Assembly (NCBI RefSeq): GCF_000174355.1
Contig: NZ_ACIS01000003.1
Location: forward strand, 310,001-374,000
Direction: 5' to 3'
Length of the DNA: 64,000 nt
Source: Pseudogulbenkiania ferrooxidans 2002
GTDB lineage: Bacteria; Pseudomonadota; Gammaproteobacteria; Burkholderiales; Chromobacteriaceae
The notes beneath the pieces are model-generated. The model worked only from the letters and a program-made list of their open reading frames with translations, made no database searches and was not told the origin of the DNA. A program made the translations under genes and the position numbers. Positions 25,117 through 33,931 of the stretch are shown piece by piece (position 1 is the stretch's first letter; each line of letters begins with the position of its first letter).

Positions 25117-25186
25117 GAGCCCTTCCGCGCCCCCGCGGTCCTAGCGTCCGCGGGCGGCCCACCGGCCAGCGCGGCATCAATGGCGT

Positions 25187-26137
25187 TCAGCGCCCCCCGC
25201 TTCCCGCCTTGCCATTGGCCAGTTCCTGCACCGTGTCGAGCAACTCGGCCAGTCGCGCCGGCGGCGGCCAGTTCGGCGGGCAGACAAAACCGCGCGCCAC
25301 TTCCTCCCAGTCCCCGCCCCCCAACGGCAAGACCTCGGCCACCAGCTGTGGCGCCTCTGCCGCCGCCAGGTGGCGGCGCAGCGCGTCCTCGTCCAGCGTC
25401 TCGGCCTCGTCCACCCGCGCCGGCGCCAGCCAGCGCAAGCGCGGCAGCCACACCCAGCGCGACGCCAGCGAGCGCCGCGGCCACGGCGCCAGCAGCGGGC
25501 GCGCCCAGCCGGTGAGGAGGTCGGGAGCCAGCGGCGGCTCGAGCAGCACGGCATGGGGATAGAACAGCCAGCCCGCCAGCCTTGCCGCGGTGCGGCAGCC
25601 GACGAAGCCGGGCGGCAACAAGGGTTGCGCCGCCGCGTGGCGCGACAGCGCGAGCTGATCCTGCAGCTTGGCCGCCTTCAGCGCCCAGGCATCGCGCAGG
25701 CTGGGGCCGACCAGGGTATGACGACCTTCGCCCAGCATCAGGTAGAACTTGCTGGCGGTCTCGAGGTGCCACGGCTCGCCGTCGATACGCAGCAGGAAGT
25801 CGAATTCGCCGACGGTGCGCTGCTGGCCGTTCTGCACCTGCAGATTGGCCGCCACGCACTCGATGTGCGGTGCAAGGTCGAACCAGAACGCCAGCAGGTT
25901 TTCGGCGTAGCGGCCGAGACGGGTGGTGGGGCGGGCGGCGAGCCAGGCGACGAGCGGGGCGGGATCATGATCGAGTTCGGCCAACAGCGCCGGGCCGGCG
26001 TCGCCCAGCAGGCGCTCGGGCGGGATGTCGGCACCGGTCAGCCACGGCGTTGGCGCGGTCAGCAGGAAGGCCAGATCGCGCACCGCCGGGTGCGCGTAGG
26101 GCAGGTAGAAGGTGCTACTGCTGGCGTCGGCCGTCAT
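25187..26137 (-). CDS. DUF1853 family protein
   Basis: A 316-residue protein with conserved GEFDFLLR and WHLETASKFYLML near residues 110-135; this D/E...E-x-K spacing resembles a PD-(D/E)XK nuclease-like core, typical of DUF1853. There is no signal peptide. The N-terminal AVRDLAFLLTAP-WL is also family-like. The ATG at 26137 overlaps the end of trmJ by 23 bases, so the genes are co-transcribed. Function not established; nuclease activity would be a guess. Confidence 0.8.
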   Translation of the reverse strand: MTADASSSTFYLPYAHPAVRDLAFLLTAPTPWLTGADIPPERLLGDAGPALLAELDHDPAPLVAWLAARPTTRLGRYAENLLAFWFDLAPHIECVAANLQVQNGQQRTVGEFDFLLRIDGEPWHLETASKFYLMLGEGRHTLVGPSLRDAWALKAAKLQDQLALSRHAAAQPLLPPGFVGCRTAARLAGWLFYPHAVLLEPPLAPDLLTGWARPLLAPWPRRSLASRWVWLPRLRWLAPARVDEAETLDEDALRRHLAAAEAPQLVAEVLPLGGGDWEEVARGFVCPPNWPPPARLAELLDTVQELANGKAGSGGR

Positions 26138-26879
26138 CGCGATGGGCCACGCGCTGTACCTGCTTGAGGAAGCCGCGCAGGATGTCGATCTCCTCGCGCA
26201 GCAGGTGGGCGCGGTTGAACAGCGTGCGCAGCCGGCGCATCAGGCGCTCGCCGTTGCGCCGCTCGTAGTAGCCGATGTCGGCCAGGGTCTGGTCGAGGTG
26301 GCCGCAGAAGCCCTCCACCTCGTCGCGCGTCGCGCTCTCCGCTTCGGCGCGCAGGTAGTCGACGTCGACGCCGGTGTGGCTGAACAGCTCGTAGGTCATC
26401 ACCTGCACCGCCATCGCCAGGTTCAGCGAGAAGTACTCCGGGTTGCCGGGAATGGTCACCAGCCGGTTGCACTGCTCGACCTCGTCGATCGACAGGCCGA
26501 AGGTCTCGTTGCCGAACACCAGCGCCACCTGCTCGCCGTCGCGCGCACGCGCCACCAGTTCCGGCGTGGTCTGGCGCGGGGTGGACAGCGGCGTGGTCAG
26601 CTCGCGCCGGCGGCTGGTGAGGGCGCAGGCCACGGTGACATCGGACAGCGCCTCGGCCAGGGTGTTCACCACTACCGCGTGCTGCAACAGGTCGACCGCG
26701 CCGGAGGCCAGCGTGTCGGCCTCGGGGCTGGGGAAGGTCTTGGGCTCGACCAGGTAGAGCCGCGACAGCCCCATGGTCTTCATCGCCCGCGCGGCCGAGC
26801 CGATATTGCCCGGATGGCTCGGTCGCGCCAGCACCACACGAATGTTCTTCAAAAAATCAGGGACTTCGGGTTTCTTCAT
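26115..26879 (-). CDS. trmJ: tRNA (cytidine/uridine-32-2'-O)-methyltransferase TrmJ
   Basis: A 254-residue SPOUT methyltransferase. Starts with RVVLARPSHPGNIGSAARAMKTMG (tRNA-binding part), then LVFGNETFGLS and IPGNPEYFSLNLAMAVQV, which form the SAM-binding trefoil knot. The C-terminal helical extension with ERLMRRLRTLF is the TrmJ-specific domain. It methylates position 32 of several tRNAs. Divergent from suhB, the normal arrangement in Proteobacteria. Confidence 0.93.
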   Translation of the reverse strand: MKKPEVPDFLKNIRVVLARPSHPGNIGSAARAMKTMGLSRLYLVEPKTFPSPEADTLASGAVDLLQHAVVVNTLAEALSDVTVACALTSRRRELTTPLSTPRQTTPELVARARDGEQVALVFGNETFGLSIDEVEQCNRLVTIPGNPEYFSLNLAMAVQVMTYELFSHTGVDVDYLRAEAESATRDEVEGFCGHLDQTLADIGYYERRNGERLMRRLRTLFNRAHLLREEIDILRGFLKQVQRVAHRDDGRRQQ

Positions 26880-26911
26880 TGGCCATTTCGCATTAAAATA
26901 GACGGCTTATC

Positions 26912-26939
26912 AAAAGCCCGCCCATGTGCCGGGTTTTTT
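26912..26939 (+). terminator. Attenuator-like hairpin in the suhB leader
   Basis: AAAGCCCG-CCCATGTG-CCGGGTTTTTT folds as a short stem followed by six T residues on the plus strand, 82 bases before the suhB ATG. A TAAAAT -10 candidate lies just upstream (26894-26899). It may be an attenuator; suhB is known to be autoregulated in E. coli. Confidence 0.35.
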
Positions 26940-27020
26940 CGTTCCTTAACCCAGATTGTTTCATGCTACGACTTTCCCTCGCGGGAAAGCCGGGGCATTT
27001 GTCTTTACTAGAGGCCGTCA

Positions 27021-27809
27021 ATGCATCCCATGCTCAACGTCGCGGTGAAAGCCGCCCGTCGCGCCGCCAGCGTCATCCAGCGCGCGTCGCACAACGTCGA
27101 CACCATCCGCGTCGAGAAGAAGCAGCACAACGATTTCGTTTCCGAAGTCGACCGCGCCGCCGAAGAAGCCATCATCTCGACCATTCTCGACGCCTACCCC
27201 AAGCATGGGATTCTAGCAGAAGAGTCCGGCGCCCAAGGCCTGGGTAACGCCGAGTTCGAGTGGATCATCGATCCGCTGGACGGCACCACCAACTTCCTGC
27301 ACGGCCACCCGCAGTACTCGATCTCGATCGGTCTGCTGCACAAGGGCCAGATCCAGCAGGCCGTAGTGTATGACCCCAACCGCAACGACCTGTTCACCGC
27401 CTCGCGCGGCGTCGGCGCCTTCCTCAACGACCGCCGCATCCGCGTCTCCAAGCGCATCGCCATGAACGAATGCGTCATCGCCACCGGCTTCCCGGTGACC
27501 GACCAGAGCTACATCGACCAGTATCTCGGCATGCTGAAGGACGTGCTGGCCAAGACCGCCGGCGTACGCCGCGAAGGCTCGGCGGCGCTCGACCTGTGCA
27601 ACGTGGCCTGCGGCCGCGTCGACGGCTTCTGGGAGCTCAACCTCAAGCCGTGGGACATCGCGGCAGGCAGCCTGATCGTGCAGGAAGCCGGCGGCATCGT
27701 CACCGACCTGAAGGGCGAGGACGGCTGGCTGGAATCCGGCGATATCGTCGCCGGCAGCCCGAAAGTGCTGGCGCAGCTGCTGCACACCCTGGCCCCGCAC
27801 GTCGGCTGA
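27021..27809 (+). CDS. suhB: Inositol-1-monophosphatase SuhB
   Basis: A 262-residue magnesium-dependent phosphatase fold. Metal-binding motifs: EES (about residue 67), IDPLDGTTNF (about 85-94) and WDIAAGSLIVQEAGG near the C-terminus. It starts MHPMLNVAVKAARRA, almost as E. coli SuhB. Besides phosphatase activity, SuhB takes part in rRNA antitermination complexes in E. coli. TAGAGG before the ATG is a weak ribosome-binding site. Confidence 0.95.
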   Translation: MHPMLNVAVKAARRAASVIQRASHNVDTIRVEKKQHNDFVSEVDRAAEEAIISTILDAYPKHGILAEESGAQGLGNAEFEWIIDPLDGTTNFLHGHPQYSISIGLLHKGQIQQAVVYDPNRNDLFTASRGVGAFLNDRRIRVSKRIAMNECVIATGFPVTDQSYIDQYLGMLKDVLAKTAGVRREGSAALDLCNVACGRVDGFWELNLKPWDIAAGSLIVQEAGGIVTDLKGEDGWLESGDIVAGSPKVLAQLLHTLAPHVG

Positions 27810-27831
27810 TCGTTCTCCCGACACGGCCCTC

Positions 27832-27856
27832 CAACGCCCCGCCCGCCGGGGCGTTG
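27832..27856 (+). terminator. Terminator of suhB
   Basis: CAACGCCCCG-CCCGC-CGGGGCGTTG, a perfect 10-bp stem 23 bases after the stop, followed by TCGTTTCTG. A DUS-like copy follows 15 bases later. Confidence 0.75.
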
Positions 27857-27870
27857 TCGTTTCTGCCGGC

Positions 27871-27882
27871 TTCGGCCAACCT
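27871..27882 (+). repeat. DUS-like 12-mer, copy 7
   Basis: Perfect TTCGGCCAACCT between the suhB terminator and the upstream region of the ABC operon. Confidence 0.8.
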
Positions 27883-27913
27883 TTTCCCCTTCTCCCCGCC
27901 GACCGGTTCCCCT

Positions 27914-27933
27914 TTGTGCGAAAAACCGCACAA
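27914..27933. promoter_or_regulatory. Palindromic upstream activator candidate
   Basis: TTGTGCG-AAAAAC-CGCACAA, 7-bp perfect arms, centred about 105 bp before the sigma-54 promoter at 28026-28041. That distance suits an enhancer, and the sequence resembles the GTGCG...CGCAC inverted repeats I associate with DctD-family activators. A DctD-like regulator is encoded in the same cluster. Confidence 0.6.
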
Positions 27934-28025
27934 CACTCCCGCCCTTGTCTGGGCTTTCGCCCTGCCCTCCGCTGAAACGAAAAACTTACCCCATAATATT
28001 CAATAGTTTACAAAACACCACGGCA

Positions 28026-28041
28026 TGGCACGCTTCCTGCA
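28026..28041 (+). promoter_or_regulatory. Sigma-54 (-24/-12) promoter
   Basis: TGGCACGCTTCCTGCA: the invariant GG and GC are separated by exactly 10 bases and the -24 box TGGCACG is perfect. It lies 62 bases before the ATG of the substrate-binding gene. The presence of an activator with GAFTGA in the cluster makes it convincing. Confidence 0.8.
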
Positions 28042-28103
28042 AACCAGTACGGCAAGGGCGCCGCCGAGCGCTCTGTTCAGTTCGATAACTCAGGAGACAA
28101 ACC

Positions 28104-29071
28104 ATGCTGCGTCATTCCACCGCCATCGCCGTGTTCTGCGCCCTGGCCGCGAGCCAGGCCGCCAGCGCCCAGGACACCGTGCGCCTGGGCAACCTCAAGT
28201 TCGCCCACTACGGCGCCGTGTCGTACATGAAGGAAATCTGCGGCAAGTACAACATCAAGCTGGAAGAGCGCCTGTTCGCCAAGGGCACCGACATCATGCC
28301 GGCCATCATCGCCGACGAGGTCGACCTCGCCGCCTCCGGCGCCGACGCCTCGATTTCCGGCCGCGCCAACGGCGTACCCATCTACGTCGTCGCAGGCTTC
28401 GCCAAGGGCGGGACGCGCATCGTGGCCCAGGCCGAATCCGGCATCAAGACCCTGCGCGACTGAAGGGCAAGAAGGTGGGCGTCACCCGCGGCAGCCCGCA
28501 GGAACTACTGCTCTTGGCCGAACTGGAGAAGAACGGCCTGACCTGGTCGGACAAGCCGGGCAAGGACGTGCAGCTGGTCTATCTCTCCTACCCCGACCTC
28601 AACCAGGCGCTGGCAGGCAAGCAGATCGACGCCATGAGCCAGTCCGAACCGCAGTCGTCGCAGGCGATCCGGAAGCAGTTCGGCCGTGAGCTGATGAAAC
28701 CCTACGACACCCCGATGGGCGAGCCGGTACGCACGCTGGTGATGAGCGAAAAGCTGTACAACAAGCGCGATGTCGCCACACGGCTGATGAAGTGCTTCGT
28801 CGAATCCACCAGCACCTTCAACAAGAACCCGCCGCTGGCCGAGAAGTACGTGCGCGAGAACCTGTTCAAGGGGCAGCTGAGCGCCGAGGACTTCCGCGAC
28901 GCGATGGACAACGCCGACTACACCTACGACGTCACCCCGCTCCACCTCGACGTCACCACCCACTTCATGCAGAAGTTCGGCATCGGCCACTGGGCCAAGA
29001 CGCCCAAGGCGGTGGACTGGGTCAAGCTCGACCTGCTGCAGCAGGCCAAGAACGAACTGAAAGTGAAGTGA
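28104..29071 (+). pseudogene. NitT/TauT-type ABC substrate-binding protein, frameshifted
   Basis: The first 119 codons encode a signal peptide (cleavage near ASQAASA-QD) and the first lobe of a periplasmic binding protein (VRLGNLKFAHYGAVSYMKEIC; DIMPAIIADEVDLAASGADA), then TGA at 28461-28463 interrupts after GIKTLRD. The -1 frame continues directly with LKGKKVGVTRGSPQELL to the stop at 29069-29071. A single missing C in GAC(C)TGAAG at 28460 restores a normal protein of about 322 residues. The rest is undamaged, so this is either a very recent mutation or a sequencing/assembly error. First gene of a sigma-54 controlled operon. Confidence 0.85.
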
Positions 29072-29079
29072 GGGCCATC

Positions 29080-29847
29080 ATGCAACAACACCTGAAATCC
29101 TTCGTGCGCGGGGCCATCGTCCCGGTGGTCGTGCTGCTGGTCTGGGAGGCCTGCGCCCGCACCGGGCTGGTTTCGCCCATCGTGCTGCCGGCGCCGTCGG
29201 CGGTGGCCGCCAAGTGGTGGGAGGCGCTGCTGTCCGGCGAGCTGGTGCACGACTCCATCGCCAGCCTGTACCGCGTGGTGGTGGGCTTCGTGGCCGGTGC
29301 CGCGCTGGCGCTGCCGCTGGGCCTGACCATGGGCTCGAGCCCGCGTCTCTACGGCCTGTTCAACCCCATGCTGCAGCTGTTGCGGCCGATCCCGCCGATC
29401 GCCTACATCCCGCTCGCCATCCTCTGGTTCGGCCTCGGCAACCCGCCGTCGGTGTTCCTGATCGCCATCGGCGCCTTTTTCCCGGTGTTGATGAACACCA
29501 TCTCCGGGGTGCGCCACGTCGACGGCATCTACCTGCGTGCGGCGCGCAACCTCGGCGTGGGACGGCTGGCGCTGTTCACCCGCGTGATGCTGCCGGCGGC
29601 CACCCCCTACATCCTGACCGGGGTGCGCATCGGCATCGGCACCGCCTTCATCGTGGTCATCGTCTCCGAGATGATCGCGGTCAACGACGGCCTGGGCTAT
29701 CGCATCCTGGAAGCACGCGAGTTCATGTGGTCGGACAAGATCATCGCCGGCATGATCACCATCGGCCTATTGGGCCTGGCGCTCGACAGCGCGATGAACG
29801 CGCTCAACAACCACCTGCTGCGCTGGCATCGCGGCCTGGAACACTGA
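29080..29847 (+). CDS. ABC transporter permease (NitT/TauT, SsuC-like)
   Basis: A 255-residue inner-membrane protein with about six helices. It has the EAA-loop region AARNLGVGRLALFTRVMLPAATPYILTGVRIGIG that contacts the ATPase, and RPIPPIAYIPLAILWFGLG as in TauC/SsuC. The ATG at 29080 lies 8 bases after the preceding stop with AGTGAGGG as ribosome-binding site. It pairs with the binding protein and ATPase on either side. The substrate is unknown; the DctBD-like regulators nearby hint at an organic acid. Confidence 0.9.
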   Translation: MQQHLKSFVRGAIVPVVVLLVWEACARTGLVSPIVLPAPSAVAAKWWEALLSGELVHDSIASLYRVVVGFVAGAALALPLGLTMGSSPRLYGLFNPMLQLLRPIPPIAYIPLAILWFGLGNPPSVFLIAIGAFFPVLMNTISGVRHVDGIYLRAARNLGVGRLALFTRVMLPAATPYILTGVRIGIGTAFIVVIVSEMIAVNDGLGYRILEAREFMWSDKIIAGMITIGLLGLALDSAMNALNNHLLRWHRGLEH

Positions 29848-29858
29848 GGAACAGCACC

Positions 29859-30656
29859 ATGCAAAACCCGCAAATCGTCGTCAGCGACGTCCAGAAAGTC
29901 TTTCGCACCCAGGAACGCGACGTGGTGGCGCTGAAGGACATCAACCTCACCATCAAGCAGGGCGAGTTCGTCTGCCTCTTGGGGCCGTCCGGCTGCGGCA
30001 AGTCCACCCTGCTCAACGCCATCGCCGGCTTCTCGCTGCCCTCGTCCGGCTCCATCCAGGTGGACGGCCAGGCAGTCACCGCGCCGGGGCCGGAGCGCGG
30101 CATGGTGTTCCAGGAGTACGCGCTGTTCCCGTGGATGACCGTGGCGCAAAACGTCGCCTTCGGGCTGGAGGTCAAGGGCATGAGCAAGGGCGCCATGGCG
30201 GAGCGCGTCGACAGCCTGCTCGACAAGCTGCACCTGAAGGACTTCCGCAACCGCTTCCCCAAGGATCTGTCCGGCGGCATGCGCCAGCGCGTGGCGATCG
30301 CCCGGGTACTGGCGATGGATTCGCCGATCATGCTGATGGACGAGCCGTTCGGCGCGCTCGACGCGCTCACACGGCGCAACCTGCAGGACGAGCTCTTGCG
30401 CATCTGGGCCGAGTTCGGCAAGACCATCATCTTCGTCACCCACAGCATCGAGGAGTCGATCTACCTGGCCGACCGCATCGTGGTAATGACCTACCGCCCG
30501 GGCACGGTCAAGCGCGACCACCGCGTCGCCATTCCGCGCCATCGCGACCCGTCTTGCGCCGAGTTCAACGAGCTCAAGCGCGAGCTGGGGAGCCTGGTGA
30601 TGGAGGAGCAGCAGCGCCACGCCGCGGCGGAGATGAAGCTGGCCGCCGTGGATTGA
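29859..30656 (+). CDS. ABC transporter ATP-binding protein (NitT/TauT)
   Basis: A 265-residue ATPase. Walker A GPSGCGKST, Q-loop in MVFQEYALFPW, signature LSGGMRQRVAIAR and Walker B IMLMDEPFGALD are all intact. Closest in style to TauB/SsuB. ATG at 29859, 11 bases after the permease stop with TGAGGA ahead. The next gene (sensor kinase) starts 19 bases after its stop, so the transporter and its regulators probably share a transcript. Confidence 0.92.
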   Translation: MQNPQIVVSDVQKVFRTQERDVVALKDINLTIKQGEFVCLLGPSGCGKSTLLNAIAGFSLPSSGSIQVDGQAVTAPGPERGMVFQEYALFPWMTVAQNVAFGLEVKGMSKGAMAERVDSLLDKLHLKDFRNRFPKDLSGGMRQRVAIARVLAMDSPIMLMDEPFGALDALTRRNLQDELLRIWAEFGKTIIFVTHSIEESIYLADRIVVMTYRPGTVKRDHRVAIPRHRDPSCAEFNELKRELGSLVMEEQQRHAAAEMKLAAVD

Positions 30657-30675
30657 TTGCCGCACAATCCACGGC

Positions 30676-32550
30676 ATGCCAGCCCTGTCGCTTCCCTCCG
30701 TCCTGCCCATCCTGAACCGGCCCCGCCATCGCACCGTACTGGTGGCGCTGGCGGGACTGGCGCTGTGCGCGCTGGTGGCGCTGACGGCCTACACCCTGCT
30801 GCTGCGCGGCCAGCTGGCGGCGCAGCGCCAGGCCAACGCCCAGCGTCTCGGCGCCTACGCCCTCAGCCTGGACAACCTGCTCGCCCGCCACGAGGCGCTG
30901 CCCTACGTGCTGAGCCTGGACGGGCGGCTGGCCAGGCTGCTGGCGCAGCCCAGCGATGCGGCACTGACGGCGGAAGTGAACCATTACCTCGAAGGGGTGC
31001 AGCAGCGCGCCGGGGTGGCGCAGGCCTTTCTGCTAGACCGCAGCGGCCGCACCCTGGCCTCGTCCAACTGGCACTCACCACTGAGCCTGGTCGGTAATTC
31101 CTACGCCTACCGCCCCTACTTCCAGGGCGCCATCAACGGGAGGCCGAGCCGCTTTTACGGCATCGGCAGCACCACCCGCGAGCCCGGGGTGTTTCTGGCC
31201 GCCCCGCTGCCCAGCCCGACCGGGCCGATCGGCGTGGTGGTGGTCAAGGTCAAGCTCGACAGCATCGAACGCGCCTGGCAGGCCAGCGGCGACCACCTCG
31301 CCCTGGCCGACCGAGACGGTGTACTGTTTCTCGCCACCGAGTCCGCCTGGCAATATCACACCCTCGCCCCCTTGCCGCCCGCGGTACGCCACCGGCTACA
31401 TGCCGAGCGCCAGTACGGCGACTACCCCCTGCCACCGCTCGCCGCCGACACCGCCCTGCGCGGCCACGGCGAGCAGCGGCGCCTGCCGCTGGGGAACGCC
31501 CGGCGCGAGCTGCTGGTGCAGTCCCACCCTGCCGGCCTGCTGGGCTGGCGCGTGCTGCTGTTCAGCGAGTTGGCCGAAGCGCGCCAGAACGCCGCCGGCG
31601 GCGCTGCCGCGCTGGGTTTCGCCACCGCCTTCGTGCTGGCGCTGACGGTGTATTGGCAGCAGCGCCGGCGCCGCCTGGCGGAACGGCGCGCGGCCCAGGC
31701 CGAGCTGCGCCGCGTCGAGGCCGGGCTCGAGGCGCGTATCGTCGAGCGCACCGCCGCGCTGCAGGCCGCCAACACCACGCTGGGACAGCGCGTGGACGAA
31801 CTCAAGCGCACCGAAAGCATCCTGCGCGAGACGCGCGACAGCGCGGTACAGGCCGGCAAGCTGGCGGTGTTGGGGCAGATGGCCGCCGGCGTCACCCATG
31901 AACTGAACCAGCCGCTCGCCGCGCTCAACACCCTGTCCGACAACGCCGTGAAGCTGATCGAACTGGCGCGCTACGACGAGGCGCGCGACAACCTCACCCT
32001 GATCGGCCAGCTCACCGGCCGCCTCGGCCGCATCCTCGGCCAGCTCAAGTCGTTCGCGCGCCAGGCGCCGGCCGATACCGCCGCGGTGCACGTGGCGCAG
32101 GCGGTGGAGCACGCCTGCCTGATCGTCGAGCCGCGCCGGCGCGAACTCGATGCGGTGATCGCGACCGACATCGCCCCGGAACTGCAGGCCTGGGCCGACG
32201 TGGTGCGGCTGGAACAGGTGCTGGTGAACCTGCTGCGCAACGGCCTCGACGCCATGGCCGGGCAGGCTGCGCCGCGCCTCGAACTCCACGCCGTGCGTCA
32301 CGGCACGCGGTTGCGGCTGACGGTGCGCGACCACGGCCCCGGCCTGCCGGCCGAGGCGCTGGAGCGGCTGTTCGAACCCTTCTACACCACCAAGCCGGCG
32401 GGCCAGGGGCTGGGTCTCGGCCTGGCCATTTCGCTGGCCATCGTCGAGAGCTTCGGCGGCACGCTCACCGCCGGCAACGCCGACGGTGCCGGCGCCGTGT
32501 TCCGGCTCGACCTGCCGGCGGCCCCCACTTCAGGAGAATCCCTCTCATGA
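30676..32550 (+). CDS. DctB-like sensor histidine kinase
   Basis: A 624-residue membrane kinase. Helix 1 at about 20-43, a periplasmic double-Cache sensor (about 45-305) with YRPYFQGAINGRPSRFYGIGSTTREPGVF as in DctB, and helix 2 at about 309-326. A coiled coil leads to the H-box GVTHELNQPLAALN with phospho-acceptor His408. The N-box (LVNLLRNGLDAM) and G-boxes (DHGPGL, GLGLGLAI) are intact. DctB senses C4-dicarboxylates; here the gene follows an ABC transporter rather than dctA, so the ligand may differ. No good ribosome-binding site. Its end overlaps the regulator as ATGA. Confidence 0.9.
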   Translation: MPALSLPSVLPILNRPRHRTVLVALAGLALCALVALTAYTLLLRGQLAAQRQANAQRLGAYALSLDNLLARHEALPYVLSLDGRLARLLAQPSDAALTAEVNHYLEGVQQRAGVAQAFLLDRSGRTLASSNWHSPLSLVGNSYAYRPYFQGAINGRPSRFYGIGSTTREPGVFLAAPLPSPTGPIGVVVVKVKLDSIERAWQASGDHLALADRDGVLFLATESAWQYHTLAPLPPAVRHRLHAERQYGDYPLPPLAADTALRGHGEQRRLPLGNARRELLVQSHPAGLLGWRVLLFSELAEARQNAAGGAAALGFATAFVLALTVYWQQRRRRLAERRAAQAELRRVEAGLEARIVERTAALQAANTTLGQRVDELKRTESILRETRDSAVQAGKLAVLGQMAAGVTHELNQPLAALNTLSDNAVKLIELARYDEARDNLTLIGQLTGRLGRILGQLKSFARQAPADTAAVHVAQAVEHACLIVEPRRRELDAVIATDIAPELQAWADVVRLEQVLVNLLRNGLDAMAGQAAPRLELHAVRHGTRLRLTVRDHGPGLPAEALERLFEPFYTTKPAGQGLGLGLAISLAIVESFGGTLTAGNADGAGAVFRLDLPAAPTSGESLS

Positions 32551-33890
32551 CCGACCTCTCGCTGCCGGTGTTCCTGGTCGAGGACGACCCGGTGGTGCGC
32601 CACGGCTGCGCCCAGGCGCTGCGGCTGGCGGGCTTTGCCGTGACCGACTTCGGCGACGCCGAGAGCGCGCTGGCAGCGCTCGAACAGGCCTCGCCCGGGG
32701 CGCTGGTGAGCGACGTGCGCTTGCCCGGACAAGACGGCCTGGCGCTGCTGCAACAGGCGCGCCGGCTCGATCCGGAATTGCCGGTGATCCTGATCACCGG
32801 CCACGGCGACGTCACGCTGGCGGTGCAGGCGATGCGCGAAGGCGCCTACGATTTCATCGAGAAGCCATTCCCATCCGAGCGGCTGGCCGACGTCACGGGG
32901 CGGGCGCAGGAAAAGCGCGCGCTGCAGTTGGAAAACCGCCGCCTGCGCGAGCAGTTGCAGGCCAGCGGCGATTCCCCGCTGATCGGCCAGACCCCGGCGA
33001 TGCAGAACCTGCGCCGGCTGGTGACTGCGCTCGCCCCCACCGGGGTCGACATCCTGCTCAACGGCGAGACCGGCTGCGGCAAGGAGGTAGTGGCACGCTC
33101 CATCCATGCCGCCAGCGGCCGGCGCGGGCGCTTCGTCGCGCTCAACTGCGGCGCGCTGCCGGAGAGCGTGTTCGAAAGCGAGATCTTCGGCCACGAGAGC
33201 GGCGCCTTTACCGGTGCCGCCAAGCGCCGCATCGGCAAGTTCGAGCTGGCGCACGGCGGCACGCTGTTTCTCGACGAGATCGAGAGCATGCCGCTCACGC
33301 TGCAGATCAAGCTGCTGCGGGCGCTGCAGGAACGCACCATCGAGCGCCTGGGCGGCAACGAAGCGATCCCGGTGGAATGCCGGGTGATCGCCGCCAGCAA
33401 GGCCGACCTCAAGGCCGAATCCGACGCCGGACGGTTCCGCAGCGACATGTACTACCGCCTCAACGTGGCGCGCCTCGACCTGCCGCCGTTGCGCGAGCGC
33501 AAGGCCGACATCCCGCTCCTGATGGCGTATTTCCTGCAACAGGCCGCGACCCGCTTCAACCGCCCGCTGCCGGAGTGGAGCGCGGCCGATCTGGCGCGCT
33601 GGCAGCGCCACGATTGGCCGGGCAACGTACGCGAGTTGCGCAACGTCGCCGAACGCTACTGCCTGGGCCTGGGCGACGGCCTGGAGGCGGAGATGGCACC
33701 CGCTGCGGCTGGCGGCGAGGTCTCGCTCGCCGCCGTGGTGGAGGCGGCGGAGAAAGCCTGCATCGAGACCGCGCTCATCCGCAGCGGCGGCCAGGTGATC
33801 AAGGCCGCCGAGCTGTTGCAACTGCCGCGCAAGACGCTGTACGACAAGCTGCACCGCCACGGTCTCGACCCGGAGCGATATCGCCGCTGA
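32547..33890 (+). CDS. DctD-like sigma-54-dependent response regulator
   Basis: A 447-residue NtrC-family regulator. Receiver domain with Asp56 (LVSDVRLPG), AAA+ domain with Walker A GETGCGKE (173-180) and the sigma-54 contact loop GAFTGA (219-224), and a C-terminal Fis-type helix-turn-helix ending RKTLYDKLHRHGLDPERYRR. That C-terminus is typical of DctD. It can be expected to act at the -24/-12 promoter at 28026-28041 through the palindrome at 27914-27933, so the cluster would carry its own control circuit. Confidence 0.92.
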   Translation: MTDLSLPVFLVEDDPVVRHGCAQALRLAGFAVTDFGDAESALAALEQASPGALVSDVRLPGQDGLALLQQARRLDPELPVILITGHGDVTLAVQAMREGAYDFIEKPFPSERLADVTGRAQEKRALQLENRRLREQLQASGDSPLIGQTPAMQNLRRLVTALAPTGVDILLNGETGCGKEVVARSIHAASGRRGRFVALNCGALPESVFESEIFGHESGAFTGAAKRRIGKFELAHGGTLFLDEIESMPLTLQIKLLRALQERTIERLGGNEAIPVECRVIAASKADLKAESDAGRFRSDMYYRLNVARLDLPPLRERKADIPLLMAYFLQQAATRFNRPLPEWSAADLARWQRHDWPGNVRELRNVAERYCLGLGDGLEAEMAPAAAGGEVSLAAVVEAAEKACIETALIRSGGQVIKAAELLQLPRKTLYDKLHRHGLDPERYRR

Positions 33891-33931
33891 TCCAGCGTCA
33901 TCCTCGAAACAGGCACCGCACCCGCCGCCAC

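Noticed and set aside
25971-25990. Further relatives of the 12-mer (for example TTCGGCCAACAG here and GTCGGCCAACCG near 35573)
   Set aside because: Two mismatches each; at that distance chance matches in GC-rich coding DNA become likely, so they are not counted.
28455-28470. Programmed frameshift in the substrate-binding gene
   Set aside because: There is no slippery heptamer, no downstream stimulatory structure, and the family has no known frameshifting; mutation or assembly error is simpler.
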